From JBBSZK01 sp964354995 (lineage in GTDB: Archaea > Nanobdellota > Nanobdellia > Pacearchaeales > GW2011-AR1), in the NCBI GenBank assembly GCA_964354995.1, contig CAYHBQ010000016.1, forward strand, positions 1 to 17,935: DNA of 17,935 nucleotides, given 5' to 3'. The notes under the pieces were generated by a model. It was not told where the DNA came from, did no database searches, and worked only from the letters and a program-made list of their open reading frames with translations. The stretch's first letter is position 1, and every line of letters begins with the position of its first letter. A program made the translations under genes and the position numbers. Below, piece after piece: positions 12,854 through 17,935 of this stretch.

Positions 12854-13624
12854 TTATGCAAATCCTTGTTGTAACTTTCGAATTTGTTCTTGTTGTGCAT
12901 CAATGTTTTTCTGAAGTTCTTTTATTTGTTCTTCGTTTTTTATGCGGGAAATCTCTTTGGTTGCTTGTTCAAGACGTTTTTGCGTTTCTTCTAATTTTGT
13001 TTCAAGCTCCTTAGGATCTTTGGTGCTTCCAGGGGGTGTTTTGGGCTGTGTTGCAGGGCTTGTGCGACCTCTTTTTTTGAGCGCGATTCCTCCGCCTACA
13101 ACTACAATCGCAAGCGCCGCACCCGTAACTATGTAATACCATGGTATTTTCGTGAATGTTTCAGCATTGAATATTGCATTTCCGGTAATACTGGGAGATG
13201 TACGTGCAGATGCCTCTGTTGTGCTGTTTGTGCTCTCATTTTGAAGAGGAGCGTCTACGTTTGTTTTATTTTCTTCAGTGGCAGTTGTGGGCTTGAGGCT
13301 CTCAGGAACATACGCTTCAAATGTGCTTCCTGGAGCGACCGCTTCAAATTTTTGATAATACTTTGTTTCTCCGTTGCGTTGTGCTCGTACATATACAATG
13401 ATATCAAGGTTTGTGACTTCTGACGTATGTTTCACGATAACTTGGCCGCTGGGGTCGGTGAACTTATCGAGAATACTTTCAAGAAGGTGAGTGCTTCCTG
13501 CCTCAAATACTCGAATCATGACATAATTGTTCGGTTCCGTTGTTACTTTTATGGTTGTTTCAATTGCATATACGGACGGTAAGATAAGAAGCGTTAGGAT
13601 TGTGATACTTGTTATCCATTTCAT
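12854..13624 (-). CDS. Exported single-span membrane protein with cytoplasmic coiled coil
   Basis: A 256-aa protein. Residues 1-20 are a signal peptide ending SVYA. About 21-108 is a beta-rich extracellular domain (TTIKVTTEPNNYVMIRVFEAG, a carboxypeptidase-regulatory or Ig-like pattern). About 110-155 is a Thr/Ser/Asn linker with NST sequons. Residues 162-182 are a membrane span, followed by KKRGR, which keeps the C-terminus inside the cell. Residues about 203-253 are a Glu/Lys/Gln coiled coil. The layout resembles archaeal cell-surface proteins that sense or anchor at the membrane. A specific function cannot be given. ATG 13624 has a TATA box 26 bases upstream. Confidence 0.78.
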   Translation of the reverse strand: MKWITSITILTLLILPSVYAIETTIKVTTEPNNYVMIRVFEAGSTHLLESILDKFTDPSGQVIVKHTSEVTNLDIIVYVRAQRNGETKYYQKFEAVAPGSTFEAYVPESLKPTTATEENKTNVDAPLQNESTNSTTEASARTSPSITGNAIFNAETFTKIPWYYIVTGAALAIVVVGGGIALKKRGRTSPATQPKTPPGSTKDPKELETKLEETQKRLEQATKEISRIKNEEQIKELQKNIDAQQEQIRKLQQGFA

Positions 13625-13644
13625 GTTTCTCTGTGCGTGTGCTT

Positions 13645-13654
13645 CTTTATAAAA
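13645..13654 (-). promoter_or_regulatory. TATA box of the coiled-coil membrane-protein gene
   Basis: TTTTATAAAG on the minus strand, centred 26 bases before ATG 13624, just after the tRNA-Ser 3' end. Confidence 0.6.
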
Positions 13655-13666
13655 TTAGCGGGATGA

Positions 13667-13748
13667 CGCCCAGACCCAGAATCGAACTGGGATATCCTTG
13701 CGGAAACGAGTTTTCGAGACTCGCGCAGTACCATTGTGCCATCTGGGC
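13667..13748 (-). tRNA. tRNA-Ser (anticodon CGA)
   Basis: Read from 13748 down to 13667. The acceptor GCCCAGA pairs with TCTGGGC, followed by discriminator G73. The D-arm is GCA...TGC with a GG in its loop. The anticodon stem CGAGT/ACTCG encloses loop CTCGAAA, giving CGA. A long variable arm TTTCC-GCAA-GGATAT, typical of serine, is followed by the T-arm CCCAG-TTCGATT-CTGGG. No intron and no encoded CCA are seen. It reads UCG codons. Confidence 0.94.
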
Positions 13749-13771
13749 TTGCGTAGAAATGCGTTTGAAGG

Positions 13772-13780
13772 TTTTTAAAT
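13772..13780 (-). promoter_or_regulatory. TATA-like box of tRNA-Ser
   Basis: ATTTAAAAA on the minus strand, with its TTTAAA core centred about 28 bases before the tRNA 5' end, in the gap after the GTPase stop. Confidence 0.5.
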
Positions 13781-13786
13781 TAGTCT

Positions 13787-14620
13787 TTAGAGTTTTATTT
13801 TTCCGGTTTGCCAGTCTTTGAGGATGAGGCGAGCGGTGCGGTCGCTGTCTATAATGCCTCCCTTGGCTAAAAGATTATGTTTTTTCCCTAGGTGTTCTAT
13901 GAGGATTTCGGGGTCATTACCGCTGTCGAATTGATAGTATTTATCGAAAATGCTGGGGAAATTACGCATGAGTTTTGCGACCACAAATAAGGGATTTTTG
14001 ACACGGTCGTAGGTTTTGATTCCGATTTTAACTGAACGGACAATATTTTCTTTTTCGGTTGCAGGTGAATCTTTTTTTGAGATTACTCCGGGCGTGTCAA
14101 TTACGTGGATGTCTCGAGTGAAGGCTATCTTTTGGAGTCCTTTAGTGAACCCTGCTTGCGGCGATGTGCCTACCGTTTTTCGTCCGGTTAGCATGTTGAT
14201 AAGTGAACTTTTGCCGGTGTTAGGATAGCCTATGATGCCCACGAGCGCTCGGCGCGAGAGATGAAGGCGCTTGGTTTCTATCTGGAGGCGTTCGCGTAAA
14301 CGCTTTTTGCCCATGAAGGTCTTACACGAGAGCAATACGAAGGGCGTCAATCTTTTTTCAGAGATTTCTTTTTTTACGCGTGCAATGTCTGCGACGTCGC
14401 TCTTGTTAAACACATAGACAAGGCGCTTCTTTGCTTTGTGTATTGCTTCTTCCAACTCGAGGTTTCTGGTTTCATCAATAAATCGCGCGTCAATAACTTC
14501 GATAATGATATCAGCCATTTTGAGCATATCGTGTACTACATCGGGGAACGGTCGTTTATGGCGATTGTTCCCTTCAATCTGACGCGTTTTACGGGATGAA
14601 AATGAATATCGAATTCTCAT
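13787..14620 (-). CDS. Circularly permuted GTPase (YlqF/RbgA/MJ1464 family)
   Basis: A 277-aa GTPase with motif order G4-G1-G3, characteristic of circularly permuted ribosome-assembly GTPases. Seen: DARFIDETRN at 44-53, G4 FNKSD at 71-75, G1 GYPNTGKSS at 131-139, a switch PQAGFT at 154-159 and G3 DTPG at 175-178, then a helical C-terminal domain. Known relatives help assemble the large ribosomal subunit, which fits the translation-rich context. The sequence does not tell YlqF/RbgA apart from the archaeal MJ1464 group, so no symbol is given. ATG 14620 has a TTTAAA box 25 bases upstream. Confidence 0.92.
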   Translation of the reverse strand: MRIRYSFSSRKTRQIEGNNRHKRPFPDVVHDMLKMADIIIEVIDARFIDETRNLELEEAIHKAKKRLVYVFNKSDVADIARVKKEISEKRLTPFVLLSCKTFMGKKRLRERLQIETKRLHLSRRALVGIIGYPNTGKSSLINMLTGRKTVGTSPQAGFTKGLQKIAFTRDIHVIDTPGVISKKDSPATEKENIVRSVKIGIKTYDRVKNPLFVVAKLMRNFPSIFDKYYQFDSGNDPEILIEHLGKKHNLLAKGGIIDSDRTARLILKDWQTGKIKL

Positions 14621-14640
14621 AGATATATTCGGAAATGGCG

Positions 14641-14648
14641 GTTTAAAT
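14641..14648 (-). promoter_or_regulatory. TATA-like box of the permuted GTPase
   Basis: ATTTAAAC on the minus strand, with TTTAAA centred about 25 bases before ATG 14620, in the 34-base gap to the upstream gene. Confidence 0.55.
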
Positions 14649-14654
14649 AGGATA

Positions 14655-14933
14655 CTACTCGGTCTTCGAGCGTAACTGTGCGAGTTCTTCCTGCATTTGC
14701 TCGGTCCGCTTCCAGATAAGATTCATCATCTCTTGCATCGTACTTAATGCGGCCGTTAGCTCGTGGAGGTTGTGCAATAGGTTGCGCGAGTGGTCATTAA
14801 ATTCTTTCTTTTCAAACCGGGCAATTTCTCCTTCAATGCGTTCTTTGGCAGCAACGAGCGTTTCTTTGTTTAACTCACGGGTTTGGTGTTCTTCTAACAT
14901 TTTCTTTTCTAAGGCTAATTTTTCCATATGCAT
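14655..14933 (-). CDS. Coiled-coil protein
   Basis: A 92-aa protein that is almost entirely alpha-helical and heptad-like (LALEKKMLEEHQ, then AAKERIEGEIARFEKKEF and later MQEELAQLRSKTE). It has no cysteine and no membrane segment. Two starts are possible, ATG 14933 and ATG 14927. The TTTAAA box is 26.5 bases before the first, so 14933 is preferred. Length and helical character recall prefoldin-type or tethering proteins, but no family motif is visible, so I leave it unassigned. Confidence 0.68.
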   Translation of the reverse strand: MHMEKLALEKKMLEEHQTRELNKETLVAAKERIEGEIARFEKKEFNDHSRNLLHNLHELTAALSTMQEMMNLIWKRTEQMQEELAQLRSKTE

Positions 14934-14954
14934 TGTTCGTTGAATCTAAAATGG

Positions 14955-14962
14955 TTTTTAAA
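14955..14962 (-). promoter_or_regulatory. TATA-like box of the coiled-coil gene
   Basis: TTTAAAAA on the minus strand, with TTTAAA centred 26.5 bases before ATG 14933. It decides between the two possible starts. Confidence 0.55.
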
Positions 14963-14977
14963 CTGTATGTATGTCCT

Positions 14978-16174
14978 TTACAGTGTGAACTGACCGTCTT
15001 TGTAGATTGTTTTTTCTGTGCCGTCTGCGAGCGTCGCGATGACTTCCCGATTCTCAGTGGAAACAATATCGGTGTGAACGACGGAGTCGTTGTACCCAAG
15101 CGCGTCCCATTGTTCTTTCGTAAGTGTGGTGGGATCACCAGGGTATGAATCTTTGTATGCAGCTCCGAGCGCGACGTGTGTATTTCCGTACGGTCCGCCC
15201 ATGTTTTCATCAAAGAGTGTTTCAGCCATAAATTTGTTGATGCGTGAAAGACGTTTATCTGTTAAAGAGAACTCGCCAATGCGATCTGCGTTTTCGGTGG
15301 CAATCATTTCTTTGAGAATATCTTCTCCTTGCGAGGCCGTTGCTTTTGTGACGTGGCCGTTCTTGAACTCAAGATAGACGTTTTTGATGAGATTGCCATA
15401 TCGGTAGAGCGGCTGGTTGAATGTGATGTGTCCTTCTGTTTTATGTGCGTGAGGTGATATATATACTTCAAAGCTCGGTATGTTGCGCCCACTTCCTCCG
15501 AGCCAAGTTCTTCCTGGTCCTATTCCGACGGTAAGATCGGTTCCAGAGGCGATAACTCGGACTTTTTCAATCGGTAGTTGATTAAGTTTGGTGCGTACCC
15601 GTTCAATTTCAGCAAATACTTCATGCCATCGTTGTACTGGATGTGCGTCATCTAAGTAACATGCTTTTATGATTTGGTTCCAATAGTCTTCAAGTGACAG
15701 ACCGGCCTCTTGCGCCATTGCTTCCGTGCCATAGAGCGCAAGCGTCCATGTTAATGTACCCCTATTTTCTTTTTCAGTTCGCCAGTCCATGTACGGTTTG
15801 AACACTTTTGAACGAGCCATTATTTTTTTCGGGTCGATACCTTGTAGTTCTTGTTTGTTGGTCTCCGCGATAATCATAAGGAAGTGGTCTGCTTGGTCGA
15901 CGCGGCCTTTAAGATATTTGTCAGGGAAAAATGCGATTTGTTCTTCTGATGCATGTTCGTAAAAATGTCGCGCCATATTGTCGGGAATAAATTGCGTGAT
16001 ATAATGTCCTTCTGCTTTGAGTATTGCAATTTGTAATGCTCCCAGCAAGGGTTTTGCGCATTCGGGAATTTGAAGATATACCATCTCGTTTTTTTGAAGA
16101 CCTTTTCCACTATTCAATGCAAAATTTACCAGTACGTCTGCGTATCGCTGTAAAATCTCGTGTGAAGGGAGCAT
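14978..16174 (-). CDS. M29-family leucyl aminopeptidase
   Basis: A 398-aa metallo-aminopeptidase of the thermophilic AmpS/AmpT family, which trims N-terminal residues from peptides in the cytoplasm. Expected two-metal ligands can be placed: Glu236 in NIPSFEVYISP, Glu301 in RIGEFSL, His333 in GNTHVALGAAY with Tyr340 after it, and His367 with Asp369 in SVVHTDIV. The order and spacing are those of an intact member. ATG 16174 (MLPSHEILQRYADVLVNFAL) fits the normal family start and is supported by the TATA box 30 bases upstream. The frame stays open to 16534, but that extra sequence runs through the promoter and the divergent gene. Confidence 0.93.
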   Translation of the reverse strand: MLPSHEILQRYADVLVNFALNSGKGLQKNEMVYLQIPECAKPLLGALQIAILKAEGHYITQFIPDNMARHFYEHASEEQIAFFPDKYLKGRVDQADHFLMIIAETNKQELQGIDPKKIMARSKVFKPYMDWRTEKENRGTLTWTLALYGTEAMAQEAGLSLEDYWNQIIKACYLDDAHPVQRWHEVFAEIERVRTKLNQLPIEKVRVIASGTDLTVGIGPGRTWLGGSGRNIPSFEVYISPHAHKTEGHITFNQPLYRYGNLIKNVYLEFKNGHVTKATASQGEDILKEMIATENADRIGEFSLTDKRLSRINKFMAETLFDENMGGPYGNTHVALGAAYKDSYPGDPTTLTKEQWDALGYNDSVVHTDIVSTENREVIATLADGTEKTIYKDGQFTL

Positions 16175-16200
16175 GTTTCGTGTTCTTGGTGCGCGCAAGG

Positions 16201-16208
16201 TATATAAA
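16201..16208. promoter_or_regulatory. TATA box between the divergent M29 aminopeptidase and membrane-protein genes
   Basis: TATATAAA is the only good box in the 79-base gap. Leftward it is 30 bases from ATG 16174. Rightward it is about 50 bases from ATG 16254, which leaves a leader of about 25 bases that contains a Shine-Dalgarno site. Confidence 0.5.
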
Positions 16209-16242
16209 GCTCTTTTGCTACCCTTTAGTAGCTTTGCTGAAA

Positions 16243-16249
16243 GGAGGTG
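16243..16249 (+). promoter_or_regulatory. Strong Shine-Dalgarno site
   Basis: GGAGGTG, complementary to the usual archaeal 16S 3' end, lies four bases before ATG 16254. It sets that start and is the best such motif in the window. Confidence 0.8.
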
Positions 16250-16253
16250 CACT

Positions 16254-16589
16254 ATGGCTTCACACAAATCATCTAACAAAATTGGAGGCTGGGCGTTCCT
16301 TATTGGAGTGCTCTTGGCGGTTGTCTTAGGAGTCACGGGTATTAACTCGACCTGGGCATGGGTCCTTGTCGTTATTGGACTTATTGTCGGTCTGTTTAAT
16401 ATCACGGAGGCTGAAACGCACTCATTCCTGATGGCGGGTATTATGTTACTTCTCGCTGCGTATGTAGGACAGGACGCGCTTTCGTCAACTCCCCTCTTTG
16501 TGGATATCTTGGACGCGCTCCTGATGGTATTCACTCCTGCAGTCGTTATCGTTGCAGTTAAGCACGTCTTCAGTTTCGCTCGAAACTAA
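16254..16589 (+). CDS. Small multi-spanning membrane protein
   Basis: A 111-aa protein with three to four hydrophobic segments: about 11-29 (GGWAFLIGVLLAVVLGVTG), 34-50 (AWVLVVIGLIVGLFN), 57-72 (SFLMAGIMLLLAAYVG) and 82-103 (FVDILDALLMVFTPAVVIVAV). It begins with polar MASHKSSNK and ends with HVFSFARN. I do not recognise the family; no catalytic or transport motif is visible. The start is fixed by GGAGGTG. It is one of only two genes here with a clear Shine-Dalgarno site, and so likely has a real 5' leader. A T-rich stretch terminates it. Confidence 0.82.
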   Translation: MASHKSSNKIGGWAFLIGVLLAVVLGVTGINSTWAWVLVVIGLIVGLFNITEAETHSFLMAGIMLLLAAYVGQDALSSTPLFVDILDALLMVFTPAVVIVAVKHVFSFARN

Positions 16590-16601
16590 ACGCGCTGTTT
16601 G

Positions 16602-16629
16602 TTTTCTTTTTTTCTTTTTCTTTTTTTCC
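16602..16629 (+). terminator. T-rich terminator of the membrane-protein gene
   Basis: From 16602 to 16629 the plus strand is almost all T broken by single C residues, starting 12 bases after the stop codon. This is the usual archaeal intrinsic-type signal. Confidence 0.6.
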
Positions 16630-16641
16630 TTAGAAGTAAAT

Positions 16642-16791
16642 TTATAGTCGTATTCCAGAATCTTTAATATCGGTTGCGTGTTGATCCATGCGTCCTGCAA
16701 CGAGGCAATCAAAACACGGACTAACTTCTCCATTCGCCTTCATAATGCGTCGTTTACCTTGACATTTGGCACAATCAGGTGTTTTTTCCAT
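16642..16791 (-). CDS. 49-aa CxxC...CxxC small zinc protein
   Basis: An intact short frame MEKTPDCAKC...GEVSPCFDCL... with Cys7, Cys10, Cys26 and Cys29, giving CxxC-x15-CxxC. Four cysteines in two CxxC pairs in 49 residues strongly suggest one structural zinc. Residues 11-20 are basic (QGKRRIMKAN), which fits nucleic-acid binding. The tail is charged and ends DIKDSGIRL. ATG 16791 has a TATA-like box 24-25 bases upstream, so a leaderless transcript is likely. It is too short for common length cutoffs and easily missed. The family is not recognised. Confidence 0.75.
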   Translation of the reverse strand: MEKTPDCAKCQGKRRIMKANGEVSPCFDCLVAGRMDQHATDIKDSGIRL

Positions 16792-16811
16792 GATTCTAGA
16801 GACATCCAAAG

Positions 16812-16820
16812 CTTATAAAA
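16812..16820. promoter_or_regulatory. Near-symmetric TATA box between two divergent small genes
   Basis: CTTATAAAA, with the TTATAA core its own reverse complement, is centred about 24.5 bases before ATG 16791 (minus) and about 23.5 bases before ATG 16839 (plus). Confidence 0.5.
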
Positions 16821-16838
16821 TTTCGTGCATCTGAGTAG

Positions 16839-16916
16839 ATGATTAAAAAAAGAATCGAAAGAACGCTTCAGGCGAAACTGCCTAAAATTTACGAGACCGC
16901 AGAAGGCACTAACTAG
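16839..16916 (+). CDS. Possible 25-aa microprotein
   Basis: An ATG-to-TAG frame, MIKKRIERTLQAKLPKIYET and then AEGTN. The first 18 residues would form a basic amphipathic helix. A TATA-like box lies 23-24 bases upstream, the same distance as for known leaderless genes here, and is shared with the divergent 49-aa gene. The frame ends 8 bases into the 3' end of the convergent gene. Short length means chance is still possible, and I know no family. Confidence 0.45.
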   Translation: MIKKRIERTLQAKLPKIYETAEGTN

Positions 16917-17745
16917 ATTGGGCTCTAGGATTAGTCTCTTCAGAATTTTCTCTTCTTTGGGGAGGATTCCAAAAGAAAGGCAGTGTAGTTATAATAACTC
17001 CTCCAAACGATCCACCAAGCATCCCCAATAGTCCATTGCCACTATTCTCTTCCATTGCTATCTTTGAGGCTATGTTATAAATCGTGCCATCGTTTTCTAT
17101 TTTTTCTACATACTCCTGATAATTACCAATAGCTCTTTGCATAGTTCTTCCAAGTTCACTGTCGGATTTGACTCCGATTCCATTATCGGAATATGTTCTT
17201 AATTCTGTAACTACTGTTTCCAATCTCTTTCTTTCAGCTTCGCTTATCGGTCCTCTTTTAGCAGCATTTGTCAAAGAATCAAATTCTTCAGACAATTGAT
17301 TGTGAGTTATTCTTTGTTCAAGAACCACTTCTCTAGATTGTTTAATCGCTTCTTGAAGTGGGATAACATAAATATTCTCTTCATCAGTAAAAGTAGAACT
17401 CCATTTGTCTACACTTGAGTAGAGCGGTGTAAAATAACTAAACCTGCTACCAGGCGGGCTAATCCGCGTGTATATCTCCTCTGCTCCTCTCTTTCCGTAA
17501 AGCTCTTCTTCTGAAATTAATCCATCAGAGGACAATTCAGCAATATCGGTTAATTCTTTTTTGGTATTCACAAATCGATTTAATGGTGCGCTTCCATTAA
17601 ATGAAAAATGAGTTTTTCTTTGCAATACTTCTTCAGCAGATATCTTTCCGACACTTCTGTATCCTACAATGCCTCCTAAAACAAGTCCGCCAACCATATA
17701 GATAAGAGGAAGCGAATTACCAATAGCTCTTCCTACGTTTTTCAT
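16909..17745 (-). CDS. Hypothetical protein with two membrane segments and foreign-looking codon use
   Basis: A 278-aa protein. Residues about 12-28 (LPLIYMVGGLVLGGIVG) and about 237-258 (NGLLGMLGGSFGGVIITTLPFF) look membrane-spanning. Between them is a polar helical region with no cysteines, and the C-terminal tail is charged. No motif is recognised. Arginine is AGA at 15 of 18 positions, while the neighbouring aminopeptidase uses mostly CGN (one AGA of 17). The gene is also AT-richer and lies just beside tRNA-Asp. These point to recent acquisition. ATG 17745 follows a TATA-like box about 31 bases upstream and a weak AGGA. Confidence 0.75.
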   Translation of the reverse strand: MKNVGRAIGNSLPLIYMVGGLVLGGIVGYRSVGKISAEEVLQRKTHFSFNGSAPLNRFVNTKKELTDIAELSSDGLISEEELYGKRGAEEIYTRISPPGSRFSYFTPLYSSVDKWSSTFTDEENIYVIPLQEAIKQSREVVLEQRITHNQLSEEFDSLTNAAKRGPISEAERKRLETVVTELRTYSDNGIGVKSDSELGRTMQRAIGNYQEYVEKIENDGTIYNIASKIAMEENSGNGLLGMLGGSFGGVIITTLPFFWNPPQRRENSEETNPRAQSS

Positions 17746-17772
17746 TTTATTTCCTGATTCATTTTTTCAGCC

Positions 17773-17780
17773 ATATAAAA
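17773..17780 (-). promoter_or_regulatory. TATA-like box of the 278-aa gene
   Basis: TTTATATG on the minus strand, centred about 31 bases before ATG 17745. A second AT-rich stretch, CTTAAAAAG at 17795-17803, lies farther upstream and is unexplained. Confidence 0.4.
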
Positions 17781-17863
17781 CCTTTTAGGACTTACTTTTT
17801 AAGCCTTTCTAGAGCATCCTCTTTTCATTGATTAAACGGGCGTGTATGAATGCTAGATTAGAA

Positions 17864-17935
17864 CGCCCGCACCGGGAATCGGACCCGGGTCTCATCCGCG
17901 ACAGGGATGTGTACTAGCCACTATACGATGCGAGC
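17864..17935 (-). tRNA. tRNA-Asp (anticodon GTC)
   Basis: Complete, with its 5' base at the right edge. The acceptor GCTCGCA pairs with TGCGGGC (one G-U pair), followed by G73. The D-arm is GTAT/GTAC with loop AGTGGCTA. The anticodon stem CATCC/GGATG encloses CTGTCGC, giving GTC. The T-stem is CCGGG/CCCGG with loop TCCGATT, where C replaces the usual T at position 55. No intron and no encoded CCA. The promoter lies outside the window. Confidence 0.93.

Noticed and set aside
16173..16253. A longer N-terminus of the membrane protein from 16173
   Set aside because: The strong GGAGGTG motif four bases before ATG 16254 marks the start, and the extension crosses the promoter.
14978..16534. A 518-aa version of the M29 aminopeptidase
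   Set aside because: The extra 120 residues cross the TATA box and lie antisense to the membrane protein; the M29 domain starts normally at ATG 16174.
16485..16733. 82-aa minus-strand frame with a lysine run
   Set aside because: The KEKKKKKKRK run is the complement of the T-rich terminator, and the frame overlaps both the membrane protein and the 49-aa gene.
16839..16916. The 25-aa frame as a remnant of a BolA-like protein
   Set aside because: The helical start IKKRIERTLQAKL faintly resembles the N-terminal helix of BolA, but nothing beyond it does, so I do not make the call.

Overview
The window is archaeal. It carries ribosomal protein S6e, the archaeal/eukaryotic initiation factors aIF2-gamma and aIF5B, a PC4-like coactivator, a circularly permuted YlqF/MJ1464-type GTPase, and two tRNAs with no encoded CCA. 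Genes are short and tightly packed, many are small orphans, and the cysteinyl-tRNA synthetase and UvrD-type helicase look bacterial in style. Together this suggests a small-genome DPANN lineage (Woesearchaeota/Pacearchaeota-like). That placement is inference. No gap between genes exceeds 300 bases, and I see no CRISPR array or insertion sequence.

Left part (1-4982, all minus): a UvrD-like helicase cut by the window edge, aIF2-gamma, a small membrane protein, S6e, an unknown 107-aa protein and aIF5B. This is a translation-initiation neighbourhood of the kind common in archaea. Middle (5033-8402): two overlapping plus-strand orphans, the second with a membrane segment, diverge from aIF5B and converge on a 860-aa glycan-surface-type protein with a LamG domain and an SGNH-hydrolase domain. 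Next (8517-12036): the PC4-like protein, a tRNA-dihydrouridine synthase, an orphan, cysteinyl-tRNA synthetase and another orphan.

Right part (12070-17935): a Gly/Arg-rich CxxC-x17-CxxC protein, a zinc-ribbon protein, a possible 27-aa microprotein, a secreted/membrane coiled-coil protein, tRNA-Ser(CGA), the permuted GTPase, a coiled-coil protein, an M29 aminopeptidase, a small multi-spanning membrane protein, a 49-aa four-cysteine protein, a possible 25-aa microprotein, a codon-atypical double-membrane-segment protein, and tRNA-Asp(GTC) ending at the right edge.

The most consistent signal is regulatory. For about fourteen genes an AT-rich TATA-like box (often TTTAAA) is centred 24-27 bases before the ATG, so transcripts should begin at or within a few bases of the start codon (leaderless). 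Good Shine-Dalgarno sequences appear only before two genes whose box lies farther upstream. In three places one near-symmetric box sits midway between two divergent genes and can serve both.
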